From assembly GCF_000425885.1 (NCBI RefSeq), contig NZ_AUEH01000026.1:1-39908 (forward strand): a stretch of DNA of 39,908 nt. The letters run 5' to 3'. Position numbers and translations under genes: made by a program. Origin of the DNA: Schleiferilactobacillus harbinensis DSM 16991. GTDB taxonomy: Bacteria; Bacillota; Bacilli; Lactobacillales; Lactobacillaceae. Below, piece by piece: positions 1 to 7,525 of this stretch (the stretch's first letter is position 1; each line of letters begins with the position of its first letter). The notes under the pieces were generated by a model. It made no database searches. It was not told the DNA's origin and saw only the letters and a program-made list of their open reading frames with translations.

Positions 1-181
1 ATTTGACACTTTTCTGTTATCTCACAACTGTGAGTGTTGTCTTACAAGGGATGGGCCTGCGTTACTGTTGACGGTTAGAATGTTGTCGATTGGGGACAGC
101 TTTGATAAAATTGGTTATCAAGAACATACGTTTCCCACTGCTATTGACGACACAGAACAGCTGATTAGGAGGACAGAGCCC

Positions 182-1462
182 ATGACCCGCAGTTATAAGA
201 CTAAACTCCACGTGGCCAATGATGCCCAGAATGATTTTTTGGTCCTATGCATGGCTGTTAAACGTAAACTGTACAATCTTTATCGCAGCGTGCAGTTTGG
301 CTTGCTGGAAACGCGCAAGCGGCTTTATCCAGACTACGACGCTTTCAAAGAACTGCCTAAAGAAACACGGAACCAGTTTTATATCTCTGCGGCGGAGTTT
401 GAGAAGGTGTTCAACCACGTTATCCGGGTCAGCGGTTCCTATCCGGCCTGGTGGGATCAAGCCCCGCAAAAGACTCGAAAGCAAGCCTTTCGCGATGCTG
501 AACGGGCTTTCCAGAACTATTTCAAAGGTCTAACAAAAGAACCGCGCTTCAAGGGCTATCACGCCCGCCAAGTTACTTACTTCAGCGGTTCGATCCGCGT
601 TCAGCGCGACCGCATTAGATTACCACTGATTGGTTGGCTGCGGCTTTCTGAATTTGGTTATTTGCCCACTGATGACCGGCTTCAGAAAACTGGATATCAC
701 ATCACTGGCTGTTGGGTCAGCCGTTGGGCGAATGATTATTGGGTGGTGGCTACCGATGAGCCGGCACCAACACGGCCGGTCTCTTACGCGGATACCAAGT
801 TAGGCCTGGGCATTGATCTGGGCATCAAAGATATGGCTATTTTGAATACCGGCAAAAAGTTTATCAATATTGCCAAAACGCCCTATTACTACCACGTGGA
901 AAAGATGAAGAAACGCTGGCAGGCCCGGTTGGCACGGCGCAAAATTGCGGCCGAAAAGAGTTTTGCCAAGAATCACCCGCATCAAAAGGCTGGCTATCTG
1001 ACCAGTCGAGGCATCGAAGAGGCTCGATACTATCTGGCCCGCTGGTCAGCTAAACTGGCAAAGATCAACAAAGAAACGGTACGCCAAGCCATTGCTCAAA
1101 TTGTTCAGCTTAAACCGCCGCATATCACCGTGGAAAAACTCAACATCAAAGGGATGAAGGCCAATCCCAAGCTGGCGCCCAGTTTGCAAAAGCTGGGACT
1201 TGCTTACTTCAAGACCTGGCTCACGTGGCAGTGTCAAAAGCACGGTATTGAATTGCGTGAAGTCGGTACCTGGTATCCCAGCACCAAGTTATGCAGCACC
1301 TGCGGCACTTATAATCGAGCTCAATTCCACGGTACGATGGCAGATCTGGCCGTCCGCCAATTCATTTGTCCGCACTGCGGATTATCCATCGACCGCGACG
1401 TTAACGCTGCGATCAACTTGCAACAAGCAACAGACTATACGGTCCTTACGGCAACTGAATAA
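182..1462 (+). CDS. tnpB: TnpB RNA-guided nuclease of an IS200/IS605-type element
   Basis: TnpB proteins are transposon-encoded RNA-guided DNA endonucleases, ancestors of Cas12, that use an RNA made from the element's 3' end. This 426-residue protein keeps the RuvC-like triad: Asp in GIDLGIKD (about residue 212), Glu in VEKLN (about 318) and Asp in the RDVNAA motif (about 406). A zinc-ribbon pair CSTC/CPHC lies between the last two. The ATG at 182 is chosen because AGGAGGA at 167-173 sits 8 nt upstream. The frame is open back to a TTG at 68, but no ribosome site is seen there. No tnpA is present, so the element would depend on a transposase in trans. The product appears catalytically intact. 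Confidence 0.85.
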   Translation: MTRSYKTKLHVANDAQNDFLVLCMAVKRKLYNLYRSVQFGLLETRKRLYPDYDAFKELPKETRNQFYISAAEFEKVFNHVIRVSGSYPAWWDQAPQKTRKQAFRDAERAFQNYFKGLTKEPRFKGYHARQVTYFSGSIRVQRDRIRLPLIGWLRLSEFGYLPTDDRLQKTGYHITGCWVSRWANDYWVVATDEPAPTRPVSYADTKLGLGIDLGIKDMAILNTGKKFINIAKTPYYYHVEKMKKRWQARLARRKIAAEKSFAKNHPHQKAGYLTSRGIEEARYYLARWSAKLAKINKETVRQAIAQIVQLKPPHITVEKLNIKGMKANPKLAPSLQKLGLAYFKTWLTWQCQKHGIELREVGTWYPSTKLCSTCGTYNRAQFHGTMADLAVRQFICPHCGLSIDRDVNAAINLQQATDYTVLTATE

Positions 1463-1600
1463 GATCGAGGCGCGAGCCTCCATACCCGACGTTCACGGGA
1501 ACTTCAAGGCCGGGAATCAGTGTTAGACTCGACTGCCAGGCTACGTTAGTTGGCTGAGAGCATCTCGGACAGACCATCGTCTGGAGAACCGGCAATTATC
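1400..1600 (+). ncRNA. Candidate omega (reRNA) guide RNA at the tnpB 3' end
   Basis: TnpB guide RNAs normally overlap the end of tnpB and continue to the right end of the element, with the guide taken from flanking DNA. After the stop codon there is a GAGGC-GCGA-GCCTC hairpin (1467-1480), a CCCG...CGGG stem (about 1487-1502), and further short stems to about 1580. The limits given are approximate. This is inferred from position and structure, not from a covariance match. Confidence 0.4.
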
Positions 1601-1607
1601 TTATTTA

Positions 1608-1621
1608 GTACCATTTGGTAC
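1608..1621. promoter_or_regulatory. 14-bp palindrome upstream of the ABC exporter gene
   Basis: GTACCA-TT-TGGTAC is a perfect inverted repeat 26 nt before the ATG at 1648. It could be an operator for the neighbouring Rgg-like regulator or the subterminal hairpin of the tnpB element. Nothing in the sequence decides between these. Confidence 0.3.
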
Positions 1622-1647
1622 CGAAAAAAGGAACGGAGTGGCTAATC

Positions 1648-3261
1648 ATGATTGTATGGCGTTATGGAAAGAAATGGCAGTTGTTACTTTACTTGGTGAT
1701 CAGTCTGGCAGCCAGTGCGGCAAATGTGGGGATGGCCTGGATCTTATCCCGGTTCATTGCCGCAGCGACCGCCCGAAATTTGAATATGTTTCTGGCCAGC
1801 GCTGTCTTTGCCTTGGGTATCTTCATTGGTCTGGGCGTGGCACAATGGCTGTTAATGGTGATGAACGCGACGATCATTCGCACGGTGAATCTGCGGATCA
1901 AAACGATCATGATCCGCTACATGGTGGATGATGAACCGTTGACCACCGATAGCGGCAAGGATATTTCGTTCATGACGAATGATCTGAAGCTGCTGGAGAC
2001 GAACGGCACCACCAACGAGCTGCTCATCCTAACTGACGCGTTGATCTTCGTCGGGGCGCTCGTTGGGGCCTTCGCCTTTGATTGGCTGACGGCGCTGGCC
2101 TTCTTCGTCGGTAATCTGCTACCGGCCGGGATTTCTGCCCTGACCCAGGGCATGATCGGCCACGCTTCCGAGCAATGGTCCGCGGCCAATGCCTCGTGGA
2201 CCGGGCAGTTGAAGGACTTTCTCGCTGGTCTGGACACGGCCCGGGCCTATCAGGCCAACGGCGCGGTGAAGAAACGCACCGGTATTCTAGCGGCGGCGCT
2301 GGAAGGCCGATTGTTCCACATGAACTTTCTGATCGGCACGGTGCAAGCGGTGGCGATGGTCTTTGCCCTGGTACTGGGCGTGCTATTCCCCTTCGGCGTT
2401 GGGGTCTGGCACATCATCATCGGTGGGTCGACGCTGGCCAGCTTCATTGGGGTCGTGCAATTGTCCAATGATATGCGCAATCCGCTGCTGGAGGCGCTAG
2501 ACGCCTATAATAAGCGGGGCGCGACAAAGCCTGTGCTGAAGCGGATCAACGAGGCAAATACTGCCCTGACAGCGACCACCGACGACGGCGAGAACTTAGC
2601 GCCAACTGCCACTGGTGATTTGGTCATGCAGGATGCCACTGTGAAAATTGGCGACAAGCCGATTCTGCAGAATGTGAATCTGACGATTACGCCGGGGGAG
2701 AAAGTCTTGCTCATGGCGCCGTCTGGTTTCGGTAAATCGACGCTGTTGCGGGTCCTGCAGGGCGAGATCCCGTTGGCCAGCGGGCACTACACCGTGGCGG
2801 GTATCCCGGCGGCGAAAATCAATCGAGTCGCCCTGCGCAAACACTTTGGTCTGGTCAAACAGACACCGTTTCTCTTCAATGACACGTTACGCTACAACAT
2901 CACGTTAGGCGCGGAGTTCTCCGATGCGGCCGTGATGACCGCCGTCGCTGACGCCGGTCTGGGTGATCTGGTCGCGGATAAGGGACTGGACTACCAAGTC
3001 GTCGAAAACGGCCAAAACCTCTCCGGCGGCCAGATCCAGCGGATTGAAATCGCCCGGGCGCTGCTGCGTCAACGGCCGGTCCTGCTGGCTGATGAAGCCA
3101 CGTCGGCCCTAGACGATCAATTAGCTGATAAAGTGCGCCGGGAATTTCTCAGCGGACCGGAAACATTAATTGAGGTCGGGCATCAGGTGCCGGCGGCGGT
3201 CCAGGCCCAGTACGACCGGGTTATTCACCTGGACCAGATCAGTACCGCGCAATCTGCCTAA
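1648..3261 (+). CDS. ABC exporter half-transporter (fused membrane and ATPase domains)
   Basis: A 537-residue ABC exporter of the type with an N-terminal membrane domain and a C-terminal ATPase. The first ~300 residues carry several hydrophobic segments. The nucleotide-binding domain has Walker A in APSGFGKST (about residues 356-364), a signature LSGGQ (about 458) and Walker B/H-region LLADEATSALD (about 480-490). The substrate is not evident. The ATG at 1648 is preferred because GGAG at 1635-1638 is 9 nt upstream and the paralogue at 4362 starts with the same MIVWRYGKKWQ sequence. It converges on the Rgg-like gene with a 13-nt gap. Half-transporters of this type work as dimers; with the paralogue broken, only a homodimer is possible from this locus. 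Confidence 0.85.
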   Translation: MIVWRYGKKWQLLLYLVISLAASAANVGMAWILSRFIAAATARNLNMFLASAVFALGIFIGLGVAQWLLMVMNATIIRTVNLRIKTIMIRYMVDDEPLTTDSGKDISFMTNDLKLLETNGTTNELLILTDALIFVGALVGAFAFDWLTALAFFVGNLLPAGISALTQGMIGHASEQWSAANASWTGQLKDFLAGLDTARAYQANGAVKKRTGILAAALEGRLFHMNFLIGTVQAVAMVFALVLGVLFPFGVGVWHIIIGGSTLASFIGVVQLSNDMRNPLLEALDAYNKRGATKPVLKRINEANTALTATTDDGENLAPTATGDLVMQDATVKIGDKPILQNVNLTITPGEKVLLMAPSGFGKSTLLRVLQGEIPLASGHYTVAGIPAAKINRVALRKHFGLVKQTPFLFNDTLRYNITLGAEFSDAAVMTAVADAGLGDLVADKGLDYQVVENGQNLSGGQIQRIEIARALLRQRPVLLADEATSALDDQLADKVRREFLSGPETLIEVGHQVPAAVQAQYDRVIHLDQISTAQSA

Positions 3262-3274
3262 ATAATCGTGGCAC

Positions 3275-4255
3275 TCATTCCACCACTTGCTGGAAGAACG
3301 AAAAGTCATGTTCCGGTCCGTGGGTAGCGACGACTGCTAATTCAGATTGCACAAATTGGGCCATTTTCGTCATTCGGAGCGTCGTGGCCAGCTTAACTGT
3401 GCTATCACCCAGCGCCGCCGCTTCCACCTGATGGTCGGTTCGATAAAGCCACCACGCCCGAATAAACCGATACCAGATCTCCTGTTCCGCATCAGGATCC
3501 GCGGTGAGCAGTGCTGCGTATTGAGGCAGCTCCTCAGCAACGACGGCATACGCCTGCCGGTTCATTTCTAGAAACAGCTGGTTGAAAATCAGATGGAACC
3601 GCAGTTTAGGCGCTGCGGGGAAGCTGCTGTATTTCTGACTGCGCTTGAGCGCCACTTGAAACAGCCGCCGCTCATCATCCGGTCGCATCGCTGCCGCGAA
3701 AATGACAAAAACGTAGAGTTCAAATTCGCCCCAATCATTCACATTGTACAAATAATGCATAGCCTCGCGAGAATACTCGCCTGTGCTATGTTTTTTGATA
3801 AAAAGCGGTTCATCATGCAAAACACTCACGACTTCCTGCTTCATTACTTGCTGCACCCGCCAGTACAACGTATTGATCAATGTTGGCGCGTTCTGATACC
3901 GGGCAAAGCCGGCTTGTTCCCGAGCCGTAACATCGGCCAGAGTCTGCTGTTCCTCTGCTTTCGACGTGAGGTGCAAGCCTTGACCAAACAACCGGCGAAA
4001 CATCGTGTTGCGGTTATAGTAACCGTCTTGGCCCCACGTCTTGGTTGCTGTCGGGCCCAAATGAACGTAGAAGAATTCTTCCGGTGTCGTGAAGATCCGA
4101 TCCAGTACATGGAGAAAGCGATCCGTACTGATATCCGTCACGCCGCGCTCAAATTTTGAAAGAAACGAGGCCGTCATCTGCTCATCGGCCACCTCAGCCA
4201 GAGTCAATCCCTTGTTCTGGCGTATCTGCCGGACGGTAGCACCCAATTCAGCCAT
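3275..4255 (-). CDS. Rgg/GadR/MutR-type transcriptional regulator
   Basis: A 326-residue protein with an N-terminal XRE-type helix-turn-helix (ATVRQIRQNKGLTLAEVAD, then SFLSKFERG) and a long helical C-terminal region, the build of Rgg regulators. In this family the C-terminal part often binds a short peptide pheromone. Start ATG at 4255 is supported by AAGGTGGGG just upstream. It lies between two ABC exporter paralogues, convergent with the first and divergent from the second, so it probably controls one or both. I found no convincing short hydrophobic pheromone gene in the ~100-bp upstream space. The inducing peptide, if any, is unknown. Confidence 0.8.
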   Translation of the reverse strand: MAELGATVRQIRQNKGLTLAEVADEQMTASFLSKFERGVTDISTDRFLHVLDRIFTTPEEFFYVHLGPTATKTWGQDGYYNRNTMFRRLFGQGLHLTSKAEEQQTLADVTAREQAGFARYQNAPTLINTLYWRVQQVMKQEVVSVLHDEPLFIKKHSTGEYSREAMHYLYNVNDWGEFELYVFVIFAAAMRPDDERRLFQVALKRSQKYSSFPAAPKLRFHLIFNQLFLEMNRQAYAVVAEELPQYAALLTADPDAEQEIWYRFIRAWWLYRTDHQVEAAALGDSTVKLATTLRMTKMAQFVQSELAVVATHGPEHDFSFFQQVVE

Positions 4256-4282
4256 TTTATCCCCACCTTCTTAGCCTGGACG

Positions 4283-4294
4283 GTCATATATGAC
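4283..4294. promoter_or_regulatory. 12-bp palindrome between Rgg-like gene and second ABC gene
   Basis: GTCATATATGAC is a perfect palindrome in the 97-bp divergent intergenic space, 28 nt from the regulator's start codon. Its position makes it a plausible operator for the regulator. This is an inference. Confidence 0.35.
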
Positions 4295-4904
4295 ATTTGC
4301 CGCTCGCGCCCATTCTATTCTTCCTACACTGGGGCCACAAGCTAAGAAAGGCATGATGACAATGATTGTTTGGCGTTATGGTAAGAAATGGCAGGTTGGT
4401 CTCTATCTACTGATCAGCATATTTTCTAGCATCAGTAATGTGGGAAACGCCTGGATTACGACCCGCTTTTTTACGGCCGCCACTACGCGGAATACCTCGT
4501 TATTTATGAGCAGCGTTGAATTGGGGCTAGGCATATTCGTCTCCTGGGGGATTGCTCAGTGGCTTCTGAAAACCATGCGGGCGGTTATCGTCCGCACCGT
4601 CAATCTGCGAGTCAAAACCTTACTGATTCAATACTTGGTAGACGACGCGCCGCTCACGACAAATAGCGGCCAGAGTATTTCGTTGATGACGAATGACTTG
4701 AAGTTGTTAGAGACTAACGGCACACTCAACGAACTATTTATTCTGCGGGATATGCTGACGTTTGTTGGCGCACTAGTCGGGACCTTCTATCTGGACTGGT
4801 TTATTTCTCTCGCTTTTTTCATGGAAGAAATGTCTTCAAACGGTGTTTCTGGGCACAACAAAAAGAGGGCTCCTCAGCCGTGGAAAAAATATAGGTCTTA
4901 CCGA

Positions 4905-6080
4905 CTAGCCAGAAACAATTACCGGTTGAATCTGACGGTTTTGGTCTTTGTACTCTTCGTATGTGGATCCTTCTCGAATCATGACGTACACAATGCGGAT
5001 CATCTTATGAGCAAGGGCCACTATGGCTTTCATCTTTCCCATGCGAGAAGAGAGCCGATAGAAGAAGTCCTTCAGGCCGCCTTCTTTTCGGGCCTTGGCA
5101 CCCAAAGCAGCCGTAATCATGGCTGTTTTCAGATATTTATTACCATGCGTGATCCGCGCATTGCGGGTGTAACCGCCTGACTGGTAATTTCCGGGAGCTA
5201 AGCCTACCCAAGAGGCCAAAGCGTGGCCGTTTTCAAAAGCAGTAACGTCGGCACCTACTTCCGCTATGATCGTGGTCGCGATTCTCTCGCTTATACCCGG
5301 GATGGTTTGCAGGCGAAGATACAGGTCCCAAAGGGGCTTTCGCTGTTCTTCAATTAACTCATCCAGCTTGGCAAGAGCTTGGTCCAGATAAGCAAGGTGA
5401 TTCATATTGATACCGATCAGTTTGCGGTCGTTGGCGGTTAACTCACCGTCCATGGCACGAAGTATTTGTTCTGGACAATGTTTCATCCCACCGTGCATAT
5501 TGGCGGCCACGCTGTCCAAGTCGATCTTCTCACCGTTGATCAACATGTTGACCAGCTTCAGACCGGAACCGTGAAAAATATCGGAAACGAACGAAGTCAA
5601 CTTAATGTTCGAACGTTGCAGAATATTGTGGACACGGTTCCGATAGGCTGTGACATCGTGGCCCATCGCTTTTCGAGTACGCGTGGTTTCTCGTAATTCC
5701 GTGATTTCAGCTGTAGGCACATAACTGGGACTGACCAGGCCACACCGGCCGAGTTCGGCAATCCACTCAGCGTCTAGCCGATCCGTTTTTCGGCCGGGCA
5801 TGGTTTTGATCATCCGGGGGTCGCACAAGATCATCTTGAAACCGAAGGTCTCAAGAATCTTCCAAACTGGCCGCCAATATTGGCCAGTACTTTCCATAAT
5901 TACCACATCGGCCTCTTGATGTTCAAGCCAACGCCCACATGCTTTTAAAGCATCAGTAGTCGTCTCAAACGTATTCAGTTTTCGCTTGGGTTTCTTGTCA
6001 GCTGCACCGATCAAGGTGCTGACTGTGATTGATTTCTGGTGGACGTCGATACCGGCAACGCGCTCGATAATCACTTCCAT
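4905..6080 (-). CDS. IS110-family DEDD/serine recombinase (transposase)
   Basis: A 391-residue recombinase of the IS110 family. The N-terminal RuvC-like domain shows Asp12 in VAGIDVHQKS, Glu in VIMESTGQYW and DRLDAEWIA with the paired Asp residues. The C-terminal Tnp domain carries the helix-hairpin-helix-like IPGISERIATTI and the QSGGYTRNARITHGNKYLK region with the family's catalytic serine. Start ATG at 6080 follows AGGAGGT by 7 nt; a GTG at 6089 overlaps that ribosome site and is unlikely. Family members catalyse bridge-RNA-guided recombination via a circular intermediate. The gene looks intact and the element potentially active. Confidence 0.9.
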   Translation of the reverse strand: MEVIIERVAGIDVHQKSITVSTLIGAADKKPKRKLNTFETTTDALKACGRWLEHQEADVVIMESTGQYWRPVWKILETFGFKMILCDPRMIKTMPGRKTDRLDAEWIAELGRCGLVSPSYVPTAEITELRETTRTRKAMGHDVTAYRNRVHNILQRSNIKLTSFVSDIFHGSGLKLVNMLINGEKIDLDSVAANMHGGMKHCPEQILRAMDGELTANDRKLIGINMNHLAYLDQALAKLDELIEEQRKPLWDLYLRLQTIPGISERIATTIIAEVGADVTAFENGHALASWVGLAPGNYQSGGYTRNARITHGNKYLKTAMITAALGAKARKEGGLKDFFYRLSSRMGKMKAIVALAHKMIRIVYVMIREGSTYEEYKDQNRQIQPVIVSG

Positions 6081-6184
6081 CAGAGACACCTCCTAAAGTT
6101 GATGGTGGAGACGGCTTCACTACCTGGCCCAAGAGGAGTGTAATTTTTCATACGTGCTCGAAGCGACAATTGGTTGATACTCAC

Positions 6185-6395
6185 GAGCCAGAGACTGCCA
6201 GTTTTTTATACGGGGTCAATCCCAATAAAGCCTACGGCAAACAGTGAAAATGCCTCCAATCCCAGTGTATCGGGAATGAAGGCATAAGTCACGAGAATTG
6301 GCCGACCGGTGCACACCAGCGCAACGCCGCTGGCACGGGCGATGGCCCGTGGGTTGGTCTACTTCCTGGTCATGGTTACGAGGGTGCAACCCTCT
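6185..6395 (-). ncRNA. Candidate bridge RNA of the IS110 element
   Basis: This non-coding stretch upstream of the recombinase is rich in hairpins: GAGGGT/ACCCTC (6380-6394), CACGGG/CCCGTG and CCAGCG/CGCTGG near 6315-6350, and TGCCT...AGGCA (6251-6284) around a CCC/GGG stem. Two short stretches resemble the insertion site. AGTTTTTTAT at 6200-6209 is identical to the element-target junction at 6399-6408. ATCGGGAAT at 6269-6277 differs in one base from the flank ATCGGTAAT at 6407-6415. Both would suit donor- or target-binding loops. Exact transcript ends are not visible. Confidence 0.5.
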
Positions 6396-6685
6396 GATAG
6401 TTTTTTATCGGTAATCTGCTCCCCATGGGTATTTCTTATTTGACACAAAAAACCATCAGTCGCGCGTCCCAACACTGGTCACAGGCGAATGCAGCCTGGA
6501 CCGGGCAACTGAAGGATTTCTTAGCCGGGTTGGATACTGCGCGGGCCTATCAGGCCAATGGCGCAGTTAAAAAGCGTACCAGGACATTAGCCACGACGCT
6601 GGAGAACCGACTTTTTCACATGAATTTTTTAATCGGTACGGTGTCCGCCAGCGGTCTCACTGCGCTCATGGTCCTGGGGGTTTTG

Positions 6686-6695
6686 CTACCCTACC
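6686..6695 (+). repeat. 5-bp tandem duplication causing a frameshift
   Basis: CTACC-CTACC interrupts the frame of the ABC exporter pseudogene. Deleting one unit restores alignment with the intact paralogue. This lesion is independent of the IS110 insertion. Confidence 0.85.
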
Positions 6696-7525
6696 TTATG
6701 GTCTTGGGATGTGGCGCGTCATCCAAGGAACTTTGACCCTGGCAAGTTTCATGGGCATCGTGCAATTATCAAATGACCTGCGCAATCCCTTGCTGGATGC
6801 ACTTGATGCCTATAACCAGCGGAATGCCGCTAAGCCAGTGTTGAATCGAATCCGCACGGCAGAAAAGGCCATGGCGGCGGCCACGGATGCTGGCCAGGCA
6901 CTGCCCCAGACTGCCGCTAACAGTTTGATGATTGAGCATGCCACCGTGAAGATTGCGAACAGGACCATTTTGCACGACATCACGCTGCACATCACCCCCG
7001 GAGAGAAGGTATTGCTGATGGCTCCCTCTGGTTTTGGTAAATCCACACTGCTCCGGGTTCTCCAGGGCGAAATCCCTTTGGCCAGCGGCACCTACACAGT
7101 GGGCGGCATTTCAGCCAGCCAGATCAATCGTGTCGCTTTGCGCCAACACTTCGGGCTCGTGAAGCAGACACCTTTTCTATTCAACGATACTCTGCGATAC
7201 AACATTACTTTGGGTGCATCATTTTCTGACAAAGCCGTGATGACTGCAGTTCAAACTGCCGGTTTGGCCGCACTGGTCGCGGATAAGGGCCTGGATTACC
7301 AAGTCGTCGAAAATGGTCAAAATCTCTCTGGCGGCCAGATCCAGCGAATCGAAATTGCCCGGGCGCTGCTGCACCAACGACCGGTCCTTTTGGCCGATGA
7401 AGCCACGTCGGCCTTGGACGATCAGCTGGCCGACAAGGTGCGTCGGGAATTTCTCAGCGGGCCGGAGACCTTAATTGAAGTTGGTCACCAGGTGCCGGCG
7501 GCAGTGCAGGCCCAGTATGACCGGG

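Larger units (their letters stand above)
1..1600 (+). mobile_element. IS200/IS605-type tnpB-only element (ends not defined)
   Basis: The element is inferred from an intact tnpB gene with a structured 3' flank and no tnpA gene inside the window. Upstream of the gene there is a small hairpin at 21-34 (CTCACA, 2-nt loop, TGTGAG) that could be part of the left end. Downstream, hairpins follow the stop codon at 1467-1480 (GAGGC-GCGA-GCCTC) and near 1570-1580 (AGAC..GTCT). These elements lack terminal inverted repeats and target duplications, so the exact ends cannot be fixed by eye. The left end may lie before position 1. The element sits directly upstream of, and in the same direction as, the ABC exporter gene at 1648. 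Confidence 0.5.
4820..6406 (-). mobile_element. IS110-family insertion sequence, about 1587 bp
   Basis: The ends were found by comparing the interrupted ABC gene with its intact paralogue. A run of six T (4814-4819) precedes the element and the same run (6401-6406) ends it, so one copy is shared with the target. The transposase is on the minus strand. The long non-coding segment (6081-6400, about 320 nt) lies on its 5' side and only ~85 nt lies beyond its stop. That layout fits the IS110 group, where a bridge RNA is encoded upstream of the recombinase, rather than the IS1111 group. A hairpin GAGGGT-GCA-ACCCTC lies just inside the left end at 6380-6394. Confidence 0.85.

Noticed and set aside
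3593-4159. 188-codon plus-strand frame opposite the first Rgg-like gene
   Set aside because: The opposite strand has a clear helix-turn-helix and ribosome site.
4256-4361. A short hydrophobic pheromone gene for the first Rgg-like regulator
   Set aside because: The 100-bp space has no short frame with start, ribosome site and hydrophobic C-terminal peptide.
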